Below, piece after piece: positions 16,135 to 23,478 of a DNA stretch of 27,569 bases. The notes under the pieces were generated by a model. That model saw only the letters and a list, made by a program, of their open reading frames with translations, was not told where the DNA came from and ran no database searches. Where the stretch lies: the NCBI GenBank assembly GCA_910588505.1, contig CAJUPQ010000045.1:1-27569 (forward strand), read 5' to 3'. How positions within the stretch are numbered: the first letter of the stretch is position 1; each line of letters starts with the position of its first letter. Made by a program: the position numbers and the translations under genes. Source of the DNA: an uncultured Hungatella sp. Its GTDB lineage: Bacteria; Bacillota; Clostridia; Lachnospirales; Lachnospiraceae.

Positions 16135-17340
16135 TTATCTGGTCTTTAAAAAATCCATCTCCTTCTGAATCTCCGGATCAGCCCCGTAGGCCGCGGTATA
16201 CTGCTCCAGGATCGTCAATGCCCTGGCAAAGTCCAGTTTCTTCTCATAAGCCGCCGCCTGATTCAAATACAGACTTCCCATGACGGACTGGTCGCCGGTC
16301 TTCACCCCCTGCTCCAGATACTGAAGGGCCAGGTCAGTCTCCCCCGCCTCCAGCTCGCACACCGCCATACGGTTATAAAGTTCCCCGCTGGCCACGCCGC
16401 CATTCACCGCCTGCTCATAGAGGCCCATGGCCTCGTCAAACCGCCCCGCCTCTGTCAGCGCCTGCCCCAGAGCCAGAAGGATCCGGGCCGTCTCCTCACT
16501 TCCGGCTTCATATAGCTTCTTATACTCCTCCACAGCCTCGTCAAGCTGCCCCGCCGCAATGTAAAGCCGGCAAACCCGCGTCCGGTACTCCTCCCGCTCC
16601 TCATCCACCTGCATAAGCACCTGATAGGTGTAAGCCGCGGCCTGATAGTCTCCGGCCCGGTACTCCGCCTCAGCCCGGTATTTCAGGATGTCCAGCTCAA
16701 ACTCCCCCACCACCTTGGAGGACAAGGCCAGAGCCTGCTCAAAAGACTGGATCGCCTCCTCATAATTGCCGCCGTCCAACTGTTCGATGCCCAAAAGGCG
16801 GATCTCCTCCCGCTCCTTCTGGCTGCCGCCGCAGCCTGCCGTCCCCAAGACCGAGACCACGCAGACTGCCGCCAGAAGACAGCGGATCTTCCCCAGGACA
16901 GCGCCAATCCCCGTGCTCCCCAGCCCGCCCCGGTCCTGTCCTTCCAGCTCATCCACCTCGTCAAAGACCACCTGGGGCTGATGCTCCATGATCCGAAACT
17001 GGCATATCCTGTCATTGACCCGGATCTTGGTGTCCCTCAAAGCATACGCCGGAAAATACCACTGGTCATTGCCGCCGCAGTAACTCTCGTCAATAATCCC
17101 CATATGGTTCGTCTGGATAATGCCGAAATTCTTAAATGTGGAACTCCTGGGCACAATATGAGCCTCATACCCTTTGGGAAGCTTCATGGCCACCCCCAGA
17201 GGGATCAGCCGAAACTCCCCAGCCGAAAGCTCCACATCCTCGGCGCACCGCAGGTCGATCCAATCCGAGACACCTCCTATATACGTCAGTCTGTCAATCT
17301 TATCCGTAAAATACTTTATCTGAATCCTCTCCACAGCCAC
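16135..17340 (-). CDS. dUTPase fused in frame to a TPR lipoprotein-like domain
   Basis: Residues 1-144 form a complete trimeric dUTPase, which hydrolyses dUTP to dUMP: motif I SDWIDLR, II VPRSSTFKNFGI (63-74), III GIIDESYCGGN (81-91), IV NDRICQF (109-115) and V RGGLGSTG (137-144). Directly after motif V come six residues (IGAVLG), then KIRCLLAAVCVVSVLGTAGC (151-170), which looks like a lipoprotein signal with Cys170. Residues 175-401 are TPR-like repeats (for example GNYEEAIQSFEQAL, GDYQAAAYTYQVL, GRFDEAMGLYEQAV). A free dUTPase would end after motif V, so this appears to be two genes joined by loss of a stop and start. The GTG start follows GGGGGAGG. A GGGGAG seven bases before an in-frame ATT near the junction could allow separate synthesis of the second half. 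If translated whole, the dUTPase would be cytoplasmic and the TPR part outside. Confidence 0.85.
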   Translation of the reverse strand: MAVERIQIKYFTDKIDRLTYIGGVSDWIDLRCAEDVELSAGEFRLIPLGVAMKLPKGYEAHIVPRSSTFKNFGIIQTNHMGIIDESYCGGNDQWYFPAYALRDTKIRVNDRICQFRIMEHQPQVVFDEVDELEGQDRGGLGSTGIGAVLGKIRCLLAAVCVVSVLGTAGCGGSQKEREEIRLLGIEQLDGGNYEEAIQSFEQALALSSKVVGEFELDILKYRAEAEYRAGDYQAAAYTYQVLMQVDEEREEYRTRVCRLYIAAGQLDEAVEEYKKLYEAGSEETARILLALGQALTEAGRFDEAMGLYEQAVNGGVASGELYNRMAVCELEAGETDLALQYLEQGVKTGDQSVMGSLYLNQAAAYEKKLDFARALTILEQYTAAYGADPEIQKEMDFLKTR

Positions 17341-17370
17341 CTATCCTCCCCCGCTTATCGGTTTCCCCCA

Positions 17371-17399
17371 ATTCTACCATACCAGGGAAATGCTGTAAA
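17371..17399 (-). promoter_or_regulatory. Promoter of the dUTPase-TPR-hflX operon
   Basis: On the minus strand TTTACA (17394-17399) and TAGAAT (17371-17376) are spaced by 17 bases, about 30 bases before the GTG start. Confidence 0.75.
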
Positions 17400-17458
17400 C
17401 AGCTTCTAAGAGAACCCAGATAAAAAAGTAGGCGGCTGTCACTGTGCATGGGGTAGAA

Positions 17459-17535
17459 TTGAGTCAGCAAAGGGGCGAGGGGGGGTGTCGTGAATCCGGT
17501 AGGGAGGGAAGGAAGGCTGTGTGCCATCCGGGTTC
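17459..17535 (+). repeat. Intergenic repeat, copy C
   Basis: Starts TTGAGTCAGCAAAG, then GGGCGAGGG, GTCGTG, GGGAGGGAAGG and GGCTGTGTGCC. It matches the left half of copy B and copy E. It lies between the dUTPase promoter and the copA terminator; no inverted partner arm is recognisable. The rest of the gap 17341-17676 holds only the promoter and terminator. Confidence 0.6.
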
Positions 17536-17609
17536 AGATACCCTATAAATACTAACTTGCATCTTGACGCAGCCATCTTCCTCTACACAGAGCGCGCACC
17601 CCCTAAAAC

Positions 17610-17636
17610 AAAAAGGCCGGAAGCCGCCGCCTTTTT
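17610..17636 (-). terminator. Terminator of csoR-copA
   Basis: AAAAAGGC pairs with GCCTTTTT around an 11-base loop, about 40 bases after the copA stop, and is followed by TGTTTT on the minus strand. Confidence 0.8.
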
Positions 17637-17676
17637 CGCCTGCTCCCCGACCTTTTTATAATCTGCCGCTTTTTCT

Positions 17677-17886
17677 CTACCGGATCTCCAAAACCTTATA
17701 ATCCTGGTCCTCCACTGTCTTCTTCAGCACATCATCCTCCACCTGGCTACTTAAGGTGACCACAGCCGTACCGGCCTCATGGCTCACCACGGCGCCTGTC
17801 ACCTGGGGCAGAGCCTCCAGGCACTTTTTCACTCTGGCCTCGCAGTGTCCGCACATCATTCCCTCGATCTTCAATGTCTTTTCCAT
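17677..17886 (-). other. Possible internal start yielding a free CopZ-like protein
   Basis: Within copA, an ATG at 17884-17886 in the same frame begins MEKTLKIEGMMCGHCEARV. ATGGAGG with eight-base spacing precedes it, as good as the ribosome-binding sites of true starts in this window. Initiation here would make a 69-residue single-HMA copper chaperone from the same mRNA. This is inferred from sequence alone. Confidence 0.5.
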
Positions 17887-20199
17887 GGTTGATTCCTCCA
17901 TTTTCTTTGCTTCGATTTTTTTATCTCTCTTCGCGTCATGGACGCGGAACAGATTCAGTCTTAGAGCGTTGCTCACCACGCAGAAGCTGGACAGGCTCAT
18001 GGCCGCGGCCCCAAACATGGGATTTAACTTCCATCCAAATATAGGATACCACAATCCCGCTGCCAGGGGGATCCCCACCACATTGTAGAAAAACGCCCAG
18101 AACAGATTCTCATGGATATTTCGCAGGGTGGCCCGGCTTAAGCGGATCGCCGCCGGAACGTCCTTCAGATGGCTCTTCATCAGCACCACATCCGCCGCGT
18201 CGATGGCAATATCCGTCCCCGCCCCGATGGCGATCCCGATATCAGCCCTGGTCAGCGCCGGTGCGTCGTTAATCCCGTCCCCCACCATAGCCACCTTTCC
18301 CTTTTTCTTCAGAGAGCGGATCACGCTCTCCTTGCCCTCCGGCAGCACCCCGGCTATAACCTGGTCAACGCCCGCCTGGGCTCCGATGGCCTTTGCCGTC
18401 CTCTCATTGTCCCCGGTCAGCATCACCACATGGATCCCCATGTTCTTAAGCTCCCTCACCGCCTGGGGACTGTCCTCCTTGATCACGTCTGCCACGGCAA
18501 TGATCCCCGTAAGCTGTCGGTCCCTGCCGAAAAACAGCGGCGTCTTTCCCTCCTGGGCCAGAGCCTCTGATCTTTCCTTTAACTCCTTCGGGATCTCCAC
18601 ATGGCTGCCTATAAAGTTTAAGTTGCCTCCGGCAAGCTGACAGTCCCCGATCCGGGCAGTGAGCCCGTTGCCCGGAAGGGCTTTAAACTCTGTCACCTCC
18701 CGGTTCTCCACTCCCATCTCCTCGGCCTTCAATAGGATGGCTTTGGCCAAAGGGTGCTCGCTCTTTCTCTCAAGCCAGTAAGCTTCCTTAAGAAGTTCCT
18801 CCTGGGAGATACCCGGAGCAGGTATCATATCCGTCACTTTCGGCTCCCCGCTTGTGATGGTTCCCGTCTTGTCAAGGGCCACCACCTGCACCTTTCCCGC
18901 CTCCTCCAGGGACACCGCCGTCTTAAACAAAATACCGTTTTTCGCCCCCATGCCGTTGCCCACCATGATGGCCACCGGCGTGGCCAGCCCCAGGGCACAG
19001 GGACAGCTGATGACTAACACCGAGATCCCCCGAGCCAAGGCAAAGCCAATGTTCTCCCCGGCCAAAAGCCACGCCGCAAGGGTAATGACCGCAATGGCTA
19101 TAACTGTCGGGACAAAGATCCCGGACACCCGGTCCGCCACTTTGGCAATAGGCGCCTTGGTGGCAGCCGCGTCGCTTACCATCTGGATGATCTGGGAAAG
19201 GGTGGTGTCCTCCCCCACTCTGGTGGCCTCACAGCGGATAAATCCGGACTGATTTACCGTGGCCGCGGACACCTTATCCCCTGCCCCCTTATCCACGGGA
19301 ATACTCTCCCCGGTGAGAGCCGACTCATTGACCGCGCTGCTTCCCTCCAGCACCACGCCGTCCACAGGGATATGTTCCCCAGGCCGCACCACAAAGACGT
19401 CGCCCTTTCTCACCTGCTCTACCCCGACTTCCACCTCCGCGCCGTCCCTTATGACCGCAGCCGTCTTGGGGGCCAGCTTCATCAGGCTTTTCAGCGCGTC
19501 CGTGGTTCTGCCTTTAGACCGGGCTTCCAGCATCTTTCCCACAGTTATGAGGGTCAGGATCATGGCCGCGGACTCAAAATAAAACTCGTGCATCCACCCC
19601 ATAACCCCGGCCATATCCCCCCGCATCTGGGCGTCGGACATGGCAAACAGGGCATAGCTGCTGTACACAAAGGAAGCGCCCGCCCCCAGAGCCACCAGCG
19701 TATCCATGTTAGGCGCTCTGTGCAGCAGGCTTTTAAACCCGCTTATGAAAAACTTCTGGTTGATGACCATGATGATGACCGTCAGATACATCTGCAAAAG
19801 CCCCATAGCCATGTGGTTGCCCTCCAGAAAAGCCGGCACCGGCCAGTTCCACATCATATGGCCCATGGAAATGTACATCAACACAGCCAAAAATCCCACA
19901 GAGTACACAAGTCTCTGCTTTAAAATGGGTGTCTCCCTGTCCTTAAGCATCTCCTCCCCGGCCCCAGAGGCTGCTGCCGGGCTGTCCTGGCCCAAATTCT
20001 TTCCCTTCTCTAAGGCTCCATACCCCGCCTCCTCCACCGCTGCAATCACATCCTGAGGCGAAACATCCCCCTCCACCGCCATGGAATTGGTCAGCAGGCT
20101 CACGGAGCAGGAATCCACCCCCGGCACCTTACCCACCGCCTTCTCCACCCGGGCGCTGCACGCCGCGCAGCTCATGCCTGTCACTGTATACTGTTTCAT
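17677..20199 (-). CDS. copA: Copper-exporting P1B-type ATPase with an added C-terminal CopZ-like domain
   Basis: CopA pumps Cu+ out of the cytoplasm using ATP. The 840-residue protein has an N-terminal HMA domain (GMSCAAC, Cys11 and Cys14), TGES actuator motif (296-299), the metal site CPC (399-401), phosphorylation motif DKTGT (443-447), SEHP (480-483) and GDGIND (640-645). FYN and MSLSS in the last membrane segments are the Cu+ signature. After the last helix and a Lys-rich linker comes a second HMA domain (772-840) with MCGHC (Cys783, Cys786), normally a separate CopZ chaperone. Inside the gene, GGAGG stands eight bases before the ATG of that domain. It is 39 bases after csoR, in one copper-inducible operon, and ends in a terminator. 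Confidence 0.95.
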   Translation of the reverse strand: MKQYTVTGMSCAACSARVEKAVGKVPGVDSCSVSLLTNSMAVEGDVSPQDVIAAVEEAGYGALEKGKNLGQDSPAAASGAGEEMLKDRETPILKQRLVYSVGFLAVLMYISMGHMMWNWPVPAFLEGNHMAMGLLQMYLTVIIMVINQKFFISGFKSLLHRAPNMDTLVALGAGASFVYSSYALFAMSDAQMRGDMAGVMGWMHEFYFESAAMILTLITVGKMLEARSKGRTTDALKSLMKLAPKTAAVIRDGAEVEVGVEQVRKGDVFVVRPGEHIPVDGVVLEGSSAVNESALTGESIPVDKGAGDKVSAATVNQSGFIRCEATRVGEDTTLSQIIQMVSDAAATKAPIAKVADRVSGIFVPTVIAIAVITLAAWLLAGENIGFALARGISVLVISCPCALGLATPVAIMVGNGMGAKNGILFKTAVSLEEAGKVQVVALDKTGTITSGEPKVTDMIPAPGISQEELLKEAYWLERKSEHPLAKAILLKAEEMGVENREVTEFKALPGNGLTARIGDCQLAGGNLNFIGSHVEIPKELKERSEALAQEGKTPLFFGRDRQLTGIIAVADVIKEDSPQAVRELKNMGIHVVMLTGDNERTAKAIGAQAGVDQVIAGVLPEGKESVIRSLKKKGKVAMVGDGINDAPALTRADIGIAIGAGTDIAIDAADVVLMKSHLKDVPAAIRLSRATLRNIHENLFWAFFYNVVGIPLAAGLWYPIFGWKLNPMFGAAAMSLSSFCVVSNALRLNLFRVHDAKRDKKIEAKKMEESTMEKTLKIEGMMCGHCEARVKKCLEALPQVTGAVVSHEAGTAVVTLSSQVEDDVLKKTVEDQDYKVLEIR

Positions 20200-20238
20200 C
20201 TCGACCTTTCATGCCTCCTTTGCCTATAAATGTACTCT

Positions 20239-20571
20239 CTACTTCATCAATTTCTGCAGCGTAGCCACCAGCTCGTCGATGGTCTCCTCTTTTCCCTCCC
20301 GGATATCCCTGGCCACGCAGGTCCGGATATGGTTGGCCAAAAGCACCTTATTAAAACTGTTGAGGGCCGCGTTGGCCGCCGCCACCTGCACCAGGATCTC
20401 CGGACAGTAAGCATCCCGCTCCACCATCCCCCGAATCCCCCGGATCTGCCCCTCGATCCGGTTCAGCCGGTGGATCAGGTCCCTGTACTCCTTATCCGGC
20501 CGCTCCTTGGTCTTATGACAGCACCCGCATCCATCCCTTTGCTCCATATCGTTCCCATTTTTAAGTTCCAT
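20239..20571 (-). CDS. csoR: CsoR-family copper-sensing repressor
   Basis: CsoR is an all-helical tetrameric repressor released from DNA by Cu+. The typical RLNRIEGQIRGIRGMVE segment is followed by the conserved Cys-His-Cys ligands in YCPEIL and ANHIRTC. An extra N-terminal CGCCHKT is present. I chose the ATG at 20571 (MELKNG) because GGAGGAGG lies eight bases before it; the upstream ATG at 20589 would sit almost at the transcription start. Downstream copA follows 39 bases later. The promoter carries a CsoR-type operator, so the operon should be autoregulated by copper. The extra cysteines could tune metal choice, which is a guess. Confidence 0.93.
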   Translation of the reverse strand: MELKNGNDMEQRDGCGCCHKTKERPDKEYRDLIHRLNRIEGQIRGIRGMVERDAYCPEILVQVAAANAALNSFNKVLLANHIRTCVARDIREGKEETIDELVATLQKLMK

Positions 20572-20595
20572 AAACCGCGCCTCCTCCATGTTTCT

Positions 20596-20624
20596 ATTAT
20601 ATACCCCCTACGGGTATATTGCAA
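20596..20624 (-). promoter_or_regulatory. csoR-copA promoter with CsoR operator
   Basis: On the minus strand TTGCAA (20619-20624) and TATAAT (20596-20601) are 17 bases apart. The spacer holds ATACCCGTAGGGGGTATA (20600-20617), a pseudo-palindrome with the C/G tract typical of CsoR sites. Repressor binding would cover both boxes. Confidence 0.85.
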
Positions 20625-20745
20625 CCACTATTTTTCTCATTTACAAAAAAAGAAAACGGCCTGTCCCGCTTTTGGCAGAACCAGCCGAATATGTTACCCT
20701 CATTTCTCTAATTCGGATAAAATTGGAAATTTAAGTTTATTGTAT

Positions 20746-20845
20746 TGTTTAGTGAGCAAAGACAGCGAAGGTTGTCGTGGAGCCAGTCAGAGAAGGAGAG
20801 CTGTCCGGCTCCACGACAACCTTCGCCCCCCTTGCTCACTAAACA
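20746..20845. repeat. Intergenic repeat, copy D (near-perfect 100-bp palindrome)
   Basis: Outer arms TGTTTAGTGAGCAA (20746-20759) and its exact inverse (20832-20845); inner arms CGAAGGTTGTCGTGGAGCC (20766-20784) and its exact inverse (20807-20825); a 22-base loop containing AGTCAGAGAAGGAGAG. Only the six-base stretches between the arms mismatch. It starts 16 bases after the peptidase stop and has no T run typical of a terminator. It is the most intact family member here. Confidence 0.85.
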
Positions 20846-20861
20846 TCCCCTTCTTTAGAAC

Positions 20862-21599
20862 CTAAAGAGCGATCTTCTCCCCCTTATCACACACCTTCTC
20901 TATCTTCCCGTCCCAGATCTTCCAGGCCTCCCCATACAATGTCTCCTGCCCATATTCACACAGCACATAACTTCCGTCCACCAAAGCATAGAACTCCCGG
21001 CCCACGCTGTCCCCATAGGTGATATCCTCCATAAGCCGCCTGCCGTCCAGTATCCGATCCCTGGTCTCCTGATAGTGAGGCAGGATCATCCTCCCTGTCA
21101 GCCCCAGTCCGGGAAGAAACCGTTGATACTCAAGATCCAGGGACTCCCCCGCAAGTTCCGGCTGGGCGTACACCGTATCGGCGCAGTTCATGGTCCCGGC
21201 GCTGATCCCCATGACCACTCCCTCATATCCTTGTATCCGCTCCTTAAGCTTGATCCTTCTGAAAAACCTATTCTGGGTAGGCACATGGCCTCCCGCCAGG
21301 ATCACCACAGAGCTCTCCGAAAGAAGCCGGGAAAGATCCCCCTCATTTCTATCATCCACCATCACCAGGCGGGACACCGGAATCCCGCTGATCTGAAAAA
21401 ACCCCTCAAACTCTCCCCGCATTTTGTCGTTGTGGCCAAAATCTCCAGGATCCGAGCTGATCATCACGCACTGACACCCCGGCTCCCATCCCTGGCAAAA
21501 CCGCTCAAGAAATCCGTTCTCCTTGCTGTACCCGTACAGGATTCGCCCGTCCTCCTGGGGATAGGGGCTGCACGGGCTGCTGGTCAAAAATAGTCTCAT
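20862..21599 (-). CDS. Peptidase S51-like (dipeptidase E family) protein
   Basis: A 245-residue cytoplasmic protein of the S51/type 1 amidotransferase-like fold. The nucleophile elbow is GISAGTMNCAD with Ser133; ILAGGHVPTQN (100-110) occupies the place of the substrate loop, and LPHYQETRDR is near the expected catalytic His region. Known relatives cleave Asp-X dipeptides or cyanophycin; substrate here is unknown, and HVPTQN differs from the usual GG-N-T pattern. The ATG at 21599 follows AAGGAGG and overlaps the degV stop in an ATGA, so longer in-frame starts are not needed. Repeat D begins 16 bases after the stop. Confidence 0.85.
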   Translation of the reverse strand: MRLFLTSSPCSPYPQEDGRILYGYSKENGFLERFCQGWEPGCQCVMISSDPGDFGHNDKMRGEFEGFFQISGIPVSRLVMVDDRNEGDLSRLLSESSVVILAGGHVPTQNRFFRRIKLKERIQGYEGVVMGISAGTMNCADTVYAQPELAGESLDLEYQRFLPGLGLTGRMILPHYQETRDRILDGRRLMEDITYGDSVGREFYALVDGSYVLCEYGQETLYGEAWKIWDGKIEKVCDKGEKIAL

Positions 21600-22480
21600 C
21601 TTCCCCTCCTTGGCCTGCAGCAACACCCGATGCCAAGGGCTCCGGCGCCTGTGTGGCAGGACACACCCAGAGACAGCTGATCGCACATAACCTCCATCCC
21701 GGGAAACGCCTCCCCGATCTCCTTCACCCACTGCTTTGTCTCCTCCTCGGACGCGCTGGAGGCAGCCAGAAGATACAGCTCCCCCTGCTGCCTGGCCTCC
21801 AAAAACCTGGTATTCATGTCATGCTCCATGGCTTCCAGCATAACCTTTTTCGCCTTCAAAGATCCCCGGCACTTTTTGTAGGAATCCAAAACCCCCACGT
21901 CCAGCTTCAAAACGGGCTTAATGTTCAACACTGTCCCCAGAAGGGCTGTGGCCGGCGTGATCCGCCCTCCGCGCTTTAAGTGCTCCAGAGTATCCACCCC
22001 TATGTAGATCTCCACATCCTCCCTGGACGCCTCCACAATGTCCTTGATCTCCCCGCCCGAACACCCTTCGCTGACGAGTTCCAGGGTGTCAAGCACCAGC
22101 CGGTGCAAAGGCGTGGACACCCGCCCGTGATCCACCACAAACACCCGCCCCTCATAAGGCTCCTCCTGGGCCATGGCCATGGCTGTGGCACAGGAACCGC
22201 TAAGCCCGCTGCTGATAGGCATATACACGATCTCCTCAAACTGTTCAAGGCCCTGGTCCCACAGCTTCAGCACCTCCGCCGGGGACGGCTGGGAAGTGGT
22301 GATGTCCGCCCCTGAATCCAGCTTCTCAAAAAATTCCTCTCTTGACAGGGTCACATCCTCATAAAAACACTGGTCATCTATGTAAAACGGCATAGGCAGT
22401 ACCAAGATCCCCAACCTTTTCGCCTCCTCCTGGGAGATACCGCTGTGGCTGTCCGTAATAATACCTACTGACTTGTTCAT
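21596..22480 (-). CDS. DegV family fatty acid-binding protein
   Basis: The 294-residue protein has the DegV features: an N-terminal SVGIITDSHSGIS, TTSQPSP (about 61-67), MPISSGLSGSC and the C-terminal domain with HTGAGALGIG. DegV (FakB-like) proteins bind fatty acids and can present them to the FakA kinase for phospholipid synthesis. No fakA is in the window. The C-terminal end GIGCCCRPRRGR is unusually Cys- and Arg-rich. The ATG follows AAGGAGG by six bases. The gene overlaps the S51 peptidase gene by four bases. A 170-bp palindrome lies directly upstream, ending about 20 bases before the start codon. Confidence 0.92.
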   Translation of the reverse strand: MNKSVGIITDSHSGISQEEAKRLGILVLPMPFYIDDQCFYEDVTLSREEFFEKLDSGADITTSQPSPAEVLKLWDQGLEQFEEIVYMPISSGLSGSCATAMAMAQEEPYEGRVFVVDHGRVSTPLHRLVLDTLELVSEGCSGGEIKDIVEASREDVEIYIGVDTLEHLKRGGRITPATALLGTVLNIKPVLKLDVGVLDSYKKCRGSLKAKKVMLEAMEHDMNTRFLEARQQGELYLLAASSASEEETKQWVKEIGEAFPGMEVMCDQLSLGVSCHTGAGALGIGCCCRPRRGR

Positions 22481-22498
22481 AACAATCCTCCTTCTTAT

Positions 22499-22670
22499 CT
22501 TAATGTACTCTCGGAGTCTCTTTGTGCCTGATTTTGTGAGATGATTTTTTGTCAGATGTGCATAAATTTATGAGGCGTACGTGGAACGTACGTTGATTAA
22601 ATTTATGTGCATATGACGGAAAATCATCCACAAAGGCAGGTGCAGGAGAGATTCCGAGAGTACATCTTAA
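22499..22670. repeat. 170-bp imperfect palindrome in front of degV
   Basis: The left arm (22499-22582) and right arm (22586-22670) are inverted copies with roughly three quarters identity by eye. Shared blocks are TGTACTCTCGGA, GATGATTTT, ATGTGCATAAATTTA-like and the perfect tip CGTACG, five bases, CGTACG (22575-22592 region). As RNA it would be one long hairpin in the degV leader. No reading frame or clear promoter was seen in it. Confidence 0.8.
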
Positions 22671-22674
22671 CGCC

Positions 22675-22745
22675 TAACCCGGACGGCGCACAGCCTGCCT
22701 TCTCTCTCCGGCTTCGCCATAACCGCCGCCCCTGCTCACTCAACA
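22675..22745 (-). repeat. Intergenic repeat, copy E
   Basis: On the minus strand it begins TTGAGTGAGCAGGGGCGGCGG, followed by GAAGCCGG, AGAGAAGG and CAGGCTGTG, matching copies B (left half) and C. It starts about 45 bases after the scpB stop, in the same orientation, and abuts the 170-bp palindrome. The gap 22481-22789 holds only these two elements. Confidence 0.6.
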
Positions 22746-22789
22746 CAACGATCCATTTTGCGCAAGAAATCGTTTTTAAGGCCTAATCG

Positions 22790-23470
22790 TCACATGTCCT
22801 CTTCAGGCTGCTCCCCATCCTCCTCCAGGCGAAGGTTTAACTCCTCCTCCACCTCGCTGCGGATCTCCTCCGCCCGCACCGGGTCCATGTCCGGAAGTTC
22901 CTCCCTGGAACCGATGCCAAACCGCCGCAAAAACTCCTCTGTGGTGGCAAACAGCGCCGGCCGTCCCGGCGCGTCCAGCCGTCCCACCTCCTGGACCAGG
23001 TTGTACTCTACCAGACGGTTCACCGCGTGGTCCGACTTCACCCCCCGGATCTTCTCGATCTCCAGCTTAGTCACCGGCTGCTTGTAGGCAATGATGGAAA
23101 GAGTTTCCAGGGCCACGTCCGTGAGCATATGCTTTTTCGGCGCGGCGGCCACCCGGATAAGATTATCATAGTACTCCACCCGGGTACACATCTGATAGCA
23201 CCCGTCCAGCTCGATGATCTGAATCCCCCGCTTCCCTCTTTCATACCGCTGCCTAAGCCCCTCCACAGCCATCCGGGCTTCCTTCTCATCCCCCTGGATG
23301 GCCGCGGCCAGCTGCCGCAGCTCCACCGACTCCCCCATGGTAAACAAAACCGCCTCCACCACGGCTTCCCGCCATGCCTCCCGCTTTTTATCCTGTTTCT
23401 GTCCGGCTGCCTCTGCCTTCTTTGAAGAACGCTTCTGCTTTTCCCTGGTCTCCTGATCTTTCTCGCTCAT
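22790..23470 (-). CDS. scpB: Segregation and condensation protein B
   Basis: ScpB binds ScpA and SMC to form the condensin that organises and segregates the chromosome. The 226-residue protein has a charged Lys/Glu-rich N-terminal tail (1-30), then two winged-helix domains: EAVVEAVLFTMGESVELRQL, and LETLSIIAYKQPVTKLEIEKIRG-type helix with GRPALFATTEEFLRRFGI. The acidic tail ends EEDM. It starts eight bases after the scpA stop. No T-rich terminator follows; repeat E lies downstream. Confidence 0.94.
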   Translation of the reverse strand: MSEKDQETREKQKRSSKKAEAAGQKQDKKREAWREAVVEAVLFTMGESVELRQLAAAIQGDEKEARMAVEGLRQRYERGKRGIQIIELDGCYQMCTRVEYYDNLIRVAAAPKKHMLTDVALETLSIIAYKQPVTKLEIEKIRGVKSDHAVNRLVEYNLVQEVGRLDAPGRPALFATTEEFLRRFGIGSREELPDMDPVRAEEIRSEVEEELNLRLEEDGEQPEEDM

Positions 23471-23478
23471 TTATCTCT

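Noticed and set aside
20746..20845. Copy D as a simple intrinsic terminator
   Set aside because: The stem is very long and no T run follows it on either strand; related sequences occur in other gaps, so it is better described as a repeat.
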